A DNA stretch of 46,114 bases from contig NZ_AONQ01000037.1 of NCBI RefSeq assembly GCF_000342045.1, positions 1 through 46,114 on the forward strand. The letters are read 5' to 3'. Origin of the DNA: Paramagnetospirillum caucaseum. Lineage in GTDB: Bacteria > Pseudomonadota > Alphaproteobacteria > Rhodospirillales > Magnetospirillaceae. Positions 14,585-22,987 of the stretch are shown here, piece by piece. The translations under genes and the position numbers were made by a program. How positions within the stretch are numbered: position 1 is the first letter of the stretch; the number at the start of each line of letters is the position of its first letter. The notes under the pieces were generated by a model that saw only the letters and a program-made list of their open reading frames with translations, ran no database searches and had not been told where the DNA came from.

Positions 14585-16351
14585 ATGTGCGGGATTGCCG
14601 GGACGGTACGATGGGACGGCCGTGATGATGAGGCCGTTGCCGGGCTTATGAGCCGTGCACTGGCACATCGCGGTCCCGACGCGGACGGATTGGCCCGGCG
14701 TGGCCCTGCCGTCCTTGCCCACCGCCGGCTGTCGATCATCGACACCGGCTCCGCCGCCAACCAGCCCATGGATCTGCCCGAGGCGGGGCTGACCATCGTC
14801 TTCAACGGCGAGATCTATAATTTTGCCGTTCTGCGGACAGTGCTGGAAGGGCGAGGGCATCACTTCCAGACTCACAGCGACACCGAAGTCCTGCTCCACG
14901 CCTTTGCCGAGTGGGGAACCGGTTGCCTGGAGCGTCTGGTGGGGATGTTCGCCTTCGCGGTGTGGGATCAGAGGCGCCGGGTCCTGACCCTGGCACGGGA
15001 TCGTCTGGGGAAAAAGCCACTGTTCTTTGCCCTGCGCGGGGAAGGCATCGCCTTCGCCTCGGAGCTGAAGGCCTTGCGGCTGCATCCTTTCGTGGACGGT
15101 TCCATCAGTTCCAGGGCCGTGTCGCAGTTTCTGTCGCTGGGATATGTGCTGGGGGATGCCTGTATTCTGGACGGCGTGGAAAAGCTTGGTCCGGGGGAAG
15201 TGCTGGAGGTGGGCGAAGCCCATGTGGAGCGCCGTTCATACTGGAATCTGGCGGCCCATTTCCAGGCCAAGCGCCGCTTTACCAGCCGGGACGCGGCCAT
15301 GGACGAACTGGGCGAACTGATCGACACCGCCGTGCGGGACCGGATGGTGAGCGATGTCCCACTTGGGGCCTTTCTGAGCGGGGGGCTGGATTCGGCGATG
15401 GCGGTCGAGGCCATGGCGCGGAGCGGTCGCCTGGGCGGAATCGAAACCTTCACCATCGGCTTCAGCGAGCGCGGCTATAGCGAGGCGGCGGAGGCGCGGA
15501 TTTCCGCCGATGCCCTGGGTGTGCGCAATCACGCCCATCACGTGGATGCGGCCATGGCGGGAATCCTGCCGGCCATGGTCCATGCCGCCGACGAACCCTT
15601 CGCCGATACCTCGATGATTCCGCTCTGGTTCCTGTCGGAATTCGCCAGACGCCACGTCACCGTCTGCCTGTCCGGCGACGGCGGGGACGAGGCTTTCGGC
15701 GGCTACGTCACCTATGCCGCCGACCGTATCCATCAGATGACCCGCTGGATTCCGGGCTGGGCCGCCGCCTCCGGGGGTAGGATTCTCGATGCCGTGGTGC
15801 CGGCTACCCACGCCAAGGTCGGCTGGGACTACAAGGCCCGGCAATTCCTGGCCGGCCATCCGCTTCCCTTTCCCCAGGCCCATTATTCCTGGCGAACCCT
15901 GTTCGAGGGAGACGCCAAGACGGCGCTGCTCCACCCTGACCGGCGGGCGGCGGTGTTGGCCTGCCGGCCTTTCGACAGCTTCGCCCGGCATTTCCAGGCG
16001 GTTGAGGGCTGCCATTACCTTGATCAGGCCATGTACGTGGACATCAAGACCTGGCTGGCTGACGACATCCTGGTCAAGGTCGACCGCATGACCATGGCCC
16101 ATTCGCTGGAGGCACGGGCTCCGCTGCTCGACCACCGGGTGGTGGAGTTCGCCGCCGCCCTGCCCGTCGACTGGAAGCTGCGCGGGCTGACGACCAAGTA
16201 TATCCTTAAGGAGGCTGCCCGCCGCCGCCTGCCGGCCCGGGTCATCGACCGCAGGAAGGCGGGATTTAATGCGCCCGTCGCCCACTGGCTGAACGGCGGA
16301 TTGGCCGAACTGGCCCGCGGCGTCACCTTGGGCGGGCCGCTGCTGGAATGA
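14585..16351 (+). CDS. asnB: AsnB-type glutamine-dependent amidotransferase 1, C-terminus cut by in-frame TGA
   Basis: 588 aa from MCGIAG at 14585; Cys2 must be N-terminal after Met removal, and GAGG lies upstream, so the earlier ATG at 14555 is rejected. The glutaminase domain has HRGPDADG, FNGEIYN and HSDTEV. The synthetase domain has FLSGGLDSAM, SGDGGDE and VDRMTMAHSLEARAPLLDH. Enzymes of this class amidate a carboxylate using glutamine and ATP; in glycan clusters they often amidate uronic acids. The frame stops at TGA 16349-16351, but the same frame continues for 46 codons with a typical family C-terminus. The protein is therefore truncated, read through, or the base is wrong. Confidence 0.9.
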   Translation: MCGIAGTVRWDGRDDEAVAGLMSRALAHRGPDADGLARRGPAVLAHRRLSIIDTGSAANQPMDLPEAGLTIVFNGEIYNFAVLRTVLEGRGHHFQTHSDTEVLLHAFAEWGTGCLERLVGMFAFAVWDQRRRVLTLARDRLGKKPLFFALRGEGIAFASELKALRLHPFVDGSISSRAVSQFLSLGYVLGDACILDGVEKLGPGEVLEVGEAHVERRSYWNLAAHFQAKRRFTSRDAAMDELGELIDTAVRDRMVSDVPLGAFLSGGLDSAMAVEAMARSGRLGGIETFTIGFSERGYSEAAEARISADALGVRNHAHHVDAAMAGILPAMVHAADEPFADTSMIPLWFLSEFARRHVTVCLSGDGGDEAFGGYVTYAADRIHQMTRWIPGWAAASGGRILDAVVPATHAKVGWDYKARQFLAGHPLPFPQAHYSWRTLFEGDAKTALLHPDRRAAVLACRPFDSFARHFQAVEGCHYLDQAMYVDIKTWLADDILVKVDRMTMAHSLEARAPLLDHRVVEFAAALPVDWKLRGLTTKYILKEAARRRLPARVIDRRKAGFNAPVAHWLNGGLAELARGVTLGGPLLE

Positions 16352-16492
16352 TGCGACCGGGCGGCGGTGGAACGACTGTGGCGCGAGCATGGCGAGCGTC
16401 GTGCAGACCACGGCTTCCGCCTGTTCGCGCTGACTTGCCTGGGCCTCTGGCTGGGCGAAGCCGATGGACTTGGGTCCGGCCTCGGCATATGA
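16349..16492 (+). pseudogene. In-frame continuation of asnB1 beyond the TGA
   Basis: Immediately after TGA (16349-16351) the same frame reads CDRAAVERLWREHGERR, then ADHGFRLFALTCLGLWLGE, ending at TGA 16490-16492. This matches the pattern of AsnB C-termini (an H-x-x-GRRD helix then LW-x-L-x-x-LE-x-W). With it the protein would be 635 aa, the usual family size. A single TGG-to-TGA change would explain the interruption. The remaining 50 bp to the GT2 gene hold its ribosome site. Confidence 0.75.
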
Positions 16493-16542
16493 TCGCCGCC
16501 GCTTTTGGGGCGGAGCCCCGCCTTGCAAACAGGGATCTCTGC

Positions 16543-17412
16543 ATGATTTCCGTCGTCATACCGGCCTATAACGAAGAGGGTGCCATCGCCGATACGGTCG
16601 AACGTGTCCGCGCCATTCTGGCCGGCATGGAGAGGGGCGGCGAGGTGATCGTCGTCGATGACGGTTCCCTGGATGACACCGCCGCCCTGGCCGAGAAGGC
16701 GGGAGCTGTACTGGTGCGCAAGCCGCACAACGTGGGTTACGGCCATTCCCTGAAGCTCGGCATCAAGGCGGCCACCCACGACACCATCGTCATCGTGGAT
16801 GCCGACGGCACCTATCCCATAGAGACTATCCCGGCGATGATTGAACGATATCGTCAGGGATTCGATCTGGTGGTCGCCGCCCGTACCGGCCCTCATTACC
16901 GCGAGTCGGCGCTCAAGCAGCCGTTGCGCCAATTGTTGAAATTCCTGGTGGAGTTCACTGCCGGGCGCACCATTCCCGACGTCAATTCCGGCCTGCGGGT
17001 GTTTTCCAAGGCGACGGTGACGTCCTATTTCCCGCATTTGTCCAACGGGTTCAGCTTCACCACGTCGCAGACCCTGGCCTACATGCTGTGCAGCAAGTAT
17101 GTGAATTACATGCCGGCGGACTACCACAAGCGAGTGGGGGGCACCAAGGTCAGGCTGTTCCGCGATTCGCTGCGCACCCTGCAATACATCGTCCAGGCGA
17201 TTCTGTTTTACAATCCGCTCAAGCTGTTTCTGGTTCTATGTGCGCTGACCGGGTTGCCCAGCCTGCTGCTGCTGGCGCTGAGCGCCGGGTTCGATGGTGA
17301 GACGGGCGTACTGATCGGTTTCCTGGGACTGATGACGACGGTGTTGATTTTCTGTTTCGGCCTGCTGGGTGAACTGCTCCGTCAGTTCCTGGTCGTGTCG
17401 AAGAACGAATGA
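16543..17412 (+). CDS. GT2 membrane glycosyltransferase (dolichyl-phosphate-mannose-synthase-like)
   Basis: 289 aa from the ATG at 16543 (AGGGA 10 bp upstream); an open frame extends 195 bp further upstream but overlaps the asnB1 tail and shows no GT2 features. MISVVIPAYNEEGAI, VVDDGSLDDTA, VDADGTYP and DVNSGLRVF are the GT2/DPMS landmarks. Two hydrophobic helices close the protein (about residues 225-280). It probably loads a sugar onto polyprenyl phosphate at the inner membrane. The methyltransferase starts 10 bp after its stop. Confidence 0.87.
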   Translation: MISVVIPAYNEEGAIADTVERVRAILAGMERGGEVIVVDDGSLDDTAALAEKAGAVLVRKPHNVGYGHSLKLGIKAATHDTIVIVDADGTYPIETIPAMIERYRQGFDLVVAARTGPHYRESALKQPLRQLLKFLVEFTAGRTIPDVNSGLRVFSKATVTSYFPHLSNGFSFTTSQTLAYMLCSKYVNYMPADYHKRVGGTKVRLFRDSLRTLQYIVQAILFYNPLKLFLVLCALTGLPSLLLLALSAGFDGETGVLIGFLGLMTTVLIFCFGLLGELLRQFLVVSKNE

Positions 17413-17422
17413 AGGGCGTGCC

Positions 17423-18031
17423 GTGAGTTCCCTGCTGCGCGAGTTTCACCGTCGCCATTTCACCACGCGCCGGGCCGAGGTGCTGGCGGCCAGGATCGCC
17501 GCCCTGCTGCCACAGGGGGCGTCGGTCCTGGATGTCGGCTGTGGCAACGGCCTGGTGGAAAGCCTCATGCTGCGCCGGCGGCCTGATCTGTCGGCCCAGG
17601 GCGTCGATATCAGGATTCGACCCGAATGCCTGATTCCGGCACGGGAATATGACGGCAAGACCATTCCTCTGGCCGATGACAGCGTCGACTACGCCATGAT
17701 CATCGACGTCCTGCATCATACCGACGACCCTGAGGTGTTGATGCGCGAAGCCTGCCGGGTGGCGCGCAAGGGTCTGGTGATCAAGGACCATCTCATCCAC
17801 GGCTTGTTCGCCGAATCAACGCTCAAGCTGATGGATTGGGCGGGTAATGCGCCCTATGGCACGGTGCTGACCTACAATTTCTGGGCCGAGGAACAGTGGC
17901 GTGCCGCTTGGCTCCGCCTGGGGCTTCGGGTCACGGACTGGCAGGGGGCCCTTGGAATCTACGGCTGGCCGCTTACATTGATGTGTGACCGGTCGCTGCA
18001 TTTTCTGGCCCGGTTGGACAAGGCGTCCTGA
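17423..18031 (+). CDS. Class I SAM-dependent methyltransferase
   Basis: 202 aa from a GTG at 17423, preceded by AAGGG; starting further upstream would overlap the GT2 gene. VLDVGCGNGLVES is motif I of the SAM pocket, IPLADDSVDYAMIIDVLHHTDDPEVLMREACRVARKGLVIKDH spans motifs II-III in the Methyltransf_11 style. The target could be a sugar hydroxyl or a lipid-linked sugar. It is in the same operon as the GT2 gene and lies 187 bp before the next gene. Confidence 0.82.
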   Translation: MSSLLREFHRRHFTTRRAEVLAARIAALLPQGASVLDVGCGNGLVESLMLRRRPDLSAQGVDIRIRPECLIPAREYDGKTIPLADDSVDYAMIIDVLHHTDDPEVLMREACRVARKGLVIKDHLIHGLFAESTLKLMDWAGNAPYGTVLTYNFWAEEQWRAAWLRLGLRVTDWQGALGIYGWPLTLMCDRSLHFLARLDKAS

Positions 18032-18218
18032 TTGGCGGCCGCAGGAGTTGACCGTGTTTTTGCTTCAGATAGCGGCTATTTTTGGGCCAAAGGCGGCGGG
18101 TGTCGGCGCATTCCGCTGGACTGTGATACGCCCACCGGCCCTAAGGGGCCATGGCGCCAACGCCCGCCATCCGCATTGAGTCCAAATCTCATCACCCTCT
18201 AACGCCCCGGATCACCAG

Positions 18219-19781
18219 ATGATGCCAATGAACCATGTGGCTCGCCCCACTCCCCAGCGGCTTTGGGACATCCCACGCACGCGGCCCATCCGCATCTTCT
18301 TCAGTACCGTGCCATACGATACGATGAAAATGGGGTACGGCATCAACACGAAGAAATCGAAGAAGAAGATTTACGGCTATACGCCCCCGTTGGGGCTGGG
18401 AATGCTGGCGAGGGTCGCCAAGGACTATGGTTGTGATGTGACCGTGAACGATGCCGGTCCTCTCGGTGATGATTTTGAAAGCCTGATTCGGAAAATTGTC
18501 GAATTCAAACCCGATATTGTCGGGTTCAGTGTTTTTACGGCCAACTTTGCCCAGGCCGTGGAATCCGTGCGGCTGGTTCGCGAGCATCCGGCTCTGCGCG
18601 ACACCTTGGTGGTGATTGGCGGCCCCCATGTCTATACATTCCGCGAGAAGACGCTGGCCGACATTCCGGCCGACGTGGCGGTGTATGGCGAGGCCGAAGC
18701 CGACCTGATCGAGTTGCTGGAGTTTTACGACGGTACCCGCGCCTCCCTGGAAGAGGTAAACGGGCTTTTCTTCCGGTCGGAACAGGGGATCGTTCAAACC
18801 CAGGAAACCCACTCCTCCCGCTCCCTGGATCACTTCGGCTTCCCCGACTGGGATCAGTTCGATTTCTCGCTGTACCGGAACATTCCCGGCCAGATCCGGC
18901 GCTATCCCATGACCAGCATGGTGACGTCCCGAGGCTGTCCGTTCCGATGCAATTTCTGCTTCCAGGCCGGACGCTTCGCCGACAAGTACCGTCGCTATTC
19001 GCCTGAATTGGTGATCGACGAGATCCAGCGCCTGCAGTCCAGGTATGGAATCCGGGAAATTCAATTCTGGGACGATATCTTCTTCATCAACAAGAAATGG
19101 GTGGAGACCTTCTGCCGCCTGATCCAGGAAAAGAAGATTGATATCACCTGGTCGGGCTATGCGCGTGTCGACCTGATCTCGCCTGAGCTGTTGCGCATGG
19201 CCCGCGATTCAGGTTGCTGGAACATCTTCTACGGGTTCGAGACCGGAACGCAGGAGATGCTCGATTTCCTCGAAAAGAAGGCAACCCTCGAACAGGCGGT
19301 CAATGCCAGCCGATGGACGCGGGAAGCGGGGATCATCTCGCGCGGGTCGTTCATGCTGGGCTTGCCCAACGAGACCCCGGAACTGGGCGAGAAGACCATC
19401 GATTTCGCCATTCAGCTGGATCCGGATTACGCTAATTTCAACATCTTCTTTCCCGAACCCGGAACCGGTCTCTATGATTTGGCGGTCCAATCGGGGCGAA
19501 TGCTGTCCGGTGAATACCTCGGTCGCTCCGTCCCCGTCTATCTGCCTGACGGCTACCAGTCCATCGACCAGATCCGTGATCTTCAAAAGAAAGCATTCCG
19601 GCGGTTTTATTTCAGGCCGTCCTATATCGCCAAGCGCATCAGCCGGATTCGCAGTTGGAGCGAGATCGGGCAATACGTGGACGGAGCGATGATGCTGCTG
19701 TCCATGAACAAGCCGAAGATCCCCTTTGCCTTTGCGACAGAGAGCTCCAAGACCGGCCAGAAGGGGCGGAATGTATTCTGA
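18219..19781 (+). CDS. B12-binding-type radical SAM protein
   Basis: 520 aa. An N-terminal B12-binding Rossmann region (about residues 20-170, with PPLGLGMLARVAKDYG, KPDIVGFSVF and VVIGGPHVYT) precedes the radical SAM motif CPFRCNFC at residues 240-247. FWDDIFFINKKW and YGFETGTQEML are typical of this class. The gene is noticeably richer in A+T and in Lys codons than its neighbours, especially its first 350 bp. The ATG at 18219 is followed by further ATGs at 18222 and 18228, and no strong ribosome site marks one of them. The 187-bp gap before it holds TTGACC (18045 area) but no good -10. Confidence 0.87.
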   Translation: MMPMNHVARPTPQRLWDIPRTRPIRIFFSTVPYDTMKMGYGINTKKSKKKIYGYTPPLGLGMLARVAKDYGCDVTVNDAGPLGDDFESLIRKIVEFKPDIVGFSVFTANFAQAVESVRLVREHPALRDTLVVIGGPHVYTFREKTLADIPADVAVYGEAEADLIELLEFYDGTRASLEEVNGLFFRSEQGIVQTQETHSSRSLDHFGFPDWDQFDFSLYRNIPGQIRRYPMTSMVTSRGCPFRCNFCFQAGRFADKYRRYSPELVIDEIQRLQSRYGIREIQFWDDIFFINKKWVETFCRLIQEKKIDITWSGYARVDLISPELLRMARDSGCWNIFYGFETGTQEMLDFLEKKATLEQAVNASRWTREAGIISRGSFMLGLPNETPELGEKTIDFAIQLDPDYANFNIFFPEPGTGLYDLAVQSGRMLSGEYLGRSVPVYLPDGYQSIDQIRDLQKKAFRRFYFRPSYIAKRISRIRSWSEIGQYVDGAMMLLSMNKPKIPFAFATESSKTGQKGRNVF

Positions 19782-19807
19782 CGTTGTTGATTCTGAGGGC
19801 TAGATTG

Positions 19808-21622
19808 ATGAATTCCATGATCGGTCACGGGAAGTCACCCTATCTGATGTTGGGGGCGGGCCTTTGGGCTGCCTGGGTCCTCCTGGTCTCGTGGTACTAT
19901 CCGGTCGGGGGCGACGAGCCGGGCTATTATTATTCCGCCCAGCAGATCGCCCTGGGCCGGTGGCCGGTCCTTGATTTCCTGATCCTGCAGGCACCTGGGT
20001 TCTACCTGCCCTATGCCCTGATCTCGAAATTCCTGTCGCCTTCCCTCGAAGCGGCCCGTCTGATCTCGGTGGCCTGCGTCATCCTGCTGGCGTGCATGTC
20101 CGGCTCCCTGGCAGCCCGCGCCTGGGGCCGCGCCTGGGGCGCCTTGGCCTTCGTCATGGTGGGGCTGTCGCATTTCATGTTCTATTGGAATGTCCAGGTC
20201 ATTCACTTCCCCCTGGCCAATATGACGGCGCTGGCTGCCGTGTGGTGCATCCTGAGTCGCCGTCCTTCCCTGGCTGTCGCCCTGACCGCAGGCTTCATCA
20301 CCGGCTGGATGGCCGATACCCGCCTGGTGCTCGGTCCGGTTGGCGGCGTCATCCTGTATCTGGCGCTCCGTCAGGGGAAGGCCGTGTACGGTGGCTGGGG
20401 CCCGGCCGCCAAGCGCATCGTGGCCCCCTTTATCCTGGCGGGTATTGTGGCCGGATTACCGCTCCTGGTTCTGCTGGTCGCGGATTTCCAGGCCACGCTG
20501 TTCAATCTGGTGGGCGCGCGCGCCCAGGCCGAGGTGGTGAATCGCTGGCAGGCGGATACCGCGCTGCAGGTGGTGCTGAATTTCCTCAGCATACGTTGGG
20601 AAACGCTGACGTCGTTCCTGGTGCGTGCGGACGGTTCGCCCAAGGCGTCCTTCGGCAACTGCATCGTCTTTGTTCCGCCTGTCCTGGCGGTGATCCTGGT
20701 GGCGAAGCAAAGGCGCCTGCGGGCCTGGTGGGCCGAGGTCAAGGTTGATTCCGTGGTGTCAGCCTCGGCCTGGATGGTTGCCGGAATTCTGGGCATTCAC
20801 TTCGTCACGGTAGTGTCCGGCGGTTCCTACATCCAATCGATCTTTCCCTTTCTGGTCCTGATCTCGGTGGGGGCGCTGGCGCACGCCACAAGGGGCTCAC
20901 CCTGCCCACGTCCGGCCAAGGTGGTTCTGGCCCTGGTATTGGCGGCTTACGGGCTTCACTTTTTCTTCTTCACGTTCTCCGCGCTGTTGCGTCGCAATGA
21001 ACCCAGCGACGGGCGCCCCGTTACGGCGGCCCGGGTGGCCTGCTGGCTGGAACGCTATACCGATCCGGGTGAGTTGCTCATGAATACAGGGGTACTGCCG
21101 GTGGCCATGGCGGTGCGTCGCCTGCCGGTCGGTTTCGAGTACAATAACGGCATCGCCTGGATGTTCTGGCGCCTGCACCTGGACGAAGCCGTCGCGCGTC
21201 GCTACCACATTTTCAGGGGCGAGGATTTCGAGGCGCTGATGGAATCGGGTGAAATCCGCGTTCTGGTGGATGATGCGCATCTGGACACAGAACTGGTGGA
21301 TGCGCCCCGCGTGCGGCCTCTGATCGCTCAGAACTACCGAACCCTGTGGAGTACGGGAGGGCCTTGGGCCTACGAGGTCAAGCTGCTGAAATCCGCCTGG
21401 CGCGACGATCTGCCCGTGGTGCGACCGGTGGCGGCAGGCGAAGTCACGCGGGCCAAGCTGGCGCGCAAGGGACAGGCCGAGGTGGTGCGTGCGACCGTCA
21501 TGGATTTCGGCAATTCGCTGCGAGCCTTACCGGCCGACCTCGGCGATACCTGGGCGCGCCTGACGCATGCGCCGTATGAGAGGCGCTGTGCCTCGACCTT
21601 GCGCGACATGACCGGTCCCTAA
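19808..21622 (+). CDS. GT39/ArnT-like polytopic membrane glycosyltransferase
   Basis: 604 aa from the ATG at 19808, 26 bp after the radical SAM gene; the upstream-extended frame overlaps that gene and is not homologous. A first helix leads to GDEPGYYYSAQQI, the Asp-Glu periplasmic loop motif of polyprenyl-phosphate-sugar-dependent GT-C transferases. About ten membrane segments follow to residue 400, then a soluble C-terminal domain of about 200 residues. It would use the lipid-linked sugar made by the GT2 enzyme to decorate a glycan or lipid at the periplasmic face. The acceptor is unknown. Confidence 0.82.
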   Translation: MNSMIGHGKSPYLMLGAGLWAAWVLLVSWYYPVGGDEPGYYYSAQQIALGRWPVLDFLILQAPGFYLPYALISKFLSPSLEAARLISVACVILLACMSGSLAARAWGRAWGALAFVMVGLSHFMFYWNVQVIHFPLANMTALAAVWCILSRRPSLAVALTAGFITGWMADTRLVLGPVGGVILYLALRQGKAVYGGWGPAAKRIVAPFILAGIVAGLPLLVLLVADFQATLFNLVGARAQAEVVNRWQADTALQVVLNFLSIRWETLTSFLVRADGSPKASFGNCIVFVPPVLAVILVAKQRRLRAWWAEVKVDSVVSASAWMVAGILGIHFVTVVSGGSYIQSIFPFLVLISVGALAHATRGSPCPRPAKVVLALVLAAYGLHFFFFTFSALLRRNEPSDGRPVTAARVACWLERYTDPGELLMNTGVLPVAMAVRRLPVGFEYNNGIAWMFWRLHLDEAVARRYHIFRGEDFEALMESGEIRVLVDDAHLDTELVDAPRVRPLIAQNYRTLWSTGGPWAYEVKLLKSAWRDDLPVVRPVAAGEVTRAKLARKGQAEVVRATVMDFGNSLRALPADLGDTWARLTHAPYERRCASTLRDMTGP

Positions 21623-21650
21623 CCCGGGACCGCGCCAGGGTCTCATACCA

Positions 21651-21832
21651 GATCCCAGTGATCGGAACCGATCACTGGGATCGCCCTCATGCGCCGGGCG
21701 GGCGCGAGCGCCCTTGGCTGTCGCCGCACCGCACGCGCAGGCGTGCTGCCGAGGTATTTGCCGGCGAAGCCGGCGTCGGCGCGGCCCGTTGGGCCTAGCC
21801 ATGTCCCAATGAGTCCATCTCATCGGGACATG
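21651..21832. repeat. Run of five inverted repeats between convergent operons
   Basis: The 213-bp gap between the ends of two operons contains, in order: a perfect 15-bp inverted repeat with AA centre (GATCCCAGTGATCGG arm, 21651-21682), GGGCGC-ga-GCGCCC (21700-21713), GCACGC-gcag-GCGTGC (21731-21746), GCCGGC-gaa-GCCGGC (21760-21774), and CATGTCCC(A)ATGAG-tccat-CTCATCGGGACATG (21800-21832, one mismatch). They likely end transcription from both sides, although T-runs are lacking. A 20-bp block (21681-21700) recurs at 38660-38679, marking a dispersed intergenic element. Confidence 0.7.
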
Positions 21833-21835
21833 GTC

Positions 21836-22987
21836 TCACCCGCTCATGGCCATGGCGTCGAGCACGATACTCCAATAGGGCCGCTCGGGCGAGCCGGGCC
21901 GCTTGACGTAGTCGCGCATGTACTGGCCATAGCGGCCACGGTCGAAGTCCAGCGCCCCGGACAGGTCCACCGAGGCCGGATCGTCGATGAAGCGGATGGG
22001 CTGGCCCAGGATGGCGGCGAAGGAGTCGAAATAGGGCTTCTGCTCCGGCGCTTCATAGCTGGTGCGGTGCGCCACCTGCATCACCGGCTTGCCGAAGATG
22101 ATGGCGAAGGCGATGGCCGTGGAGCGATGCGCCAGAACCAGGCGCGACTGCGCCACCAGCCGGGCGGTGGCGTGCTTCAAGACGGTGCGGGTCCCGAACA
22201 GGCCGGGCTTGTCGTCGTATTCGGCGCGCGGGCAGGCGGCGATCACCACTTCGAGGCCCAATTCTGCCTCGATACGGTCGAAGATCTCGCGCAGGCGGGC
22301 GTAGTAATAATCCGGCGGGGTCGGATGGGTGCCGCCCCTTCCGATCACATCGGGATGGAACGGGTGGTATTCGTCCAAAAAGACGGCGATGGGCCGTTCG
22401 GGCTGGCCCATCTCGGGCAGGGCGGCCTCGTAATCCATGGCGTGGGCCCAGACCTCGCGGGTCTCGGGGCCGACGAAGCGGTTGGCAATCTTGCTCTTCT
22501 CGCCGCCATGGACCACCCAGGCTGCCTTGGGGATGCCGGCCCAGGTGGGATCGATGCGAGCGGCGAGAGAATGCAGCGGGCGGAACGTCTTGAGGCGTTG
22601 GACCAGGCCCGACCCCTCGCTGCCGCCATATCCTGGAAAGGCGTTGGACGAGATCACCATGTAGGGCTGCCCGGATTTGGCGATAGCGCGGTAGACCGGA
22701 ATGGAGCGCGGGTCCAGCGCCCCGGTGCTGATCAGGCTGATGATGGCGTCGGCCTCGGACAGGGTTGGTGTCACGCGGGCCAGATCGCTCCAGCTGGACA
22801 CCACGTCAAGGCGGAAGGGCAGGGATTCGCCGTAACACGACCGGTCGCGCGGCACCTCGGGAAAGGTCAGGCCCGACAACTCGATCACATGGACGTCGAT
22901 CCCCTGGGCCAGCAGGGCGTCGATGCCGAAGCGCTGGCGGTTGCGGGGATTGGCCACATCCTCGATCAGATAGGTGATCTTCTTCAC
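21836..22987 (-). CDS. Unrecognised cytoplasmic protein, possibly GT-B-like
   Basis: 383 aa from a GTG at 22987 that overlaps the SDR stop by 4 bp (GTGA). I do not recognise the family. The N-terminus KKITYLIEDVANPRNRQRFG looks like a Rossmann strand-helix. The C-terminal third has LVLAHRSTAIAFAIIFGKPVMQV, reminiscent of the small-residue and Pro motif in the nucleotide-binding half of GT-B surface-polysaccharide enzymes. A charged central part holds FLDEYHPFHPDVIGRGG. There are no membrane segments or signal peptide. As last gene of the second nonulosonate operon it is a candidate transferase for that product. Confidence 0.8.
   Translation of the reverse strand: MKKITYLIEDVANPRNRQRFGIDALLAQGIDVHVIELSGLTFPEVPRDRSCYGESLPFRLDVVSSWSDLARVTPTLSEADAIISLISTGALDPRSIPVYRAIAKSGQPYMVISSNAFPGYGGSEGSGLVQRLKTFRPLHSLAARIDPTWAGIPKAAWVVHGGEKSKIANRFVGPETREVWAHAMDYEAALPEMGQPERPIAVFLDEYHPFHPDVIGRGGTHPTPPDYYYARLREIFDRIEAELGLEVVIAACPRAEYDDKPGLFGTRTVLKHATARLVAQSRLVLAHRSTAIAFAIIFGKPVMQVAHRTSYEAPEQKPYFDSFAAILGQPIRFIDDPASVDLSGALDFDRGRYGQYMRDYVKRPGSPERPYWSIVLDAMAMSG

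Noticed and set aside
16349-16351. TGA in asnB1 as a selenocysteine codon
   Set aside because: The position is in a non-catalytic C-terminal helix and no SECIS-like hairpin is evident just downstream; nonsense mutation or sequencing error is simpler.
15236-16528. 430-aa open frame on the minus strand
   Set aside because: It is antisense to asnB1 and shows no recognisable features.
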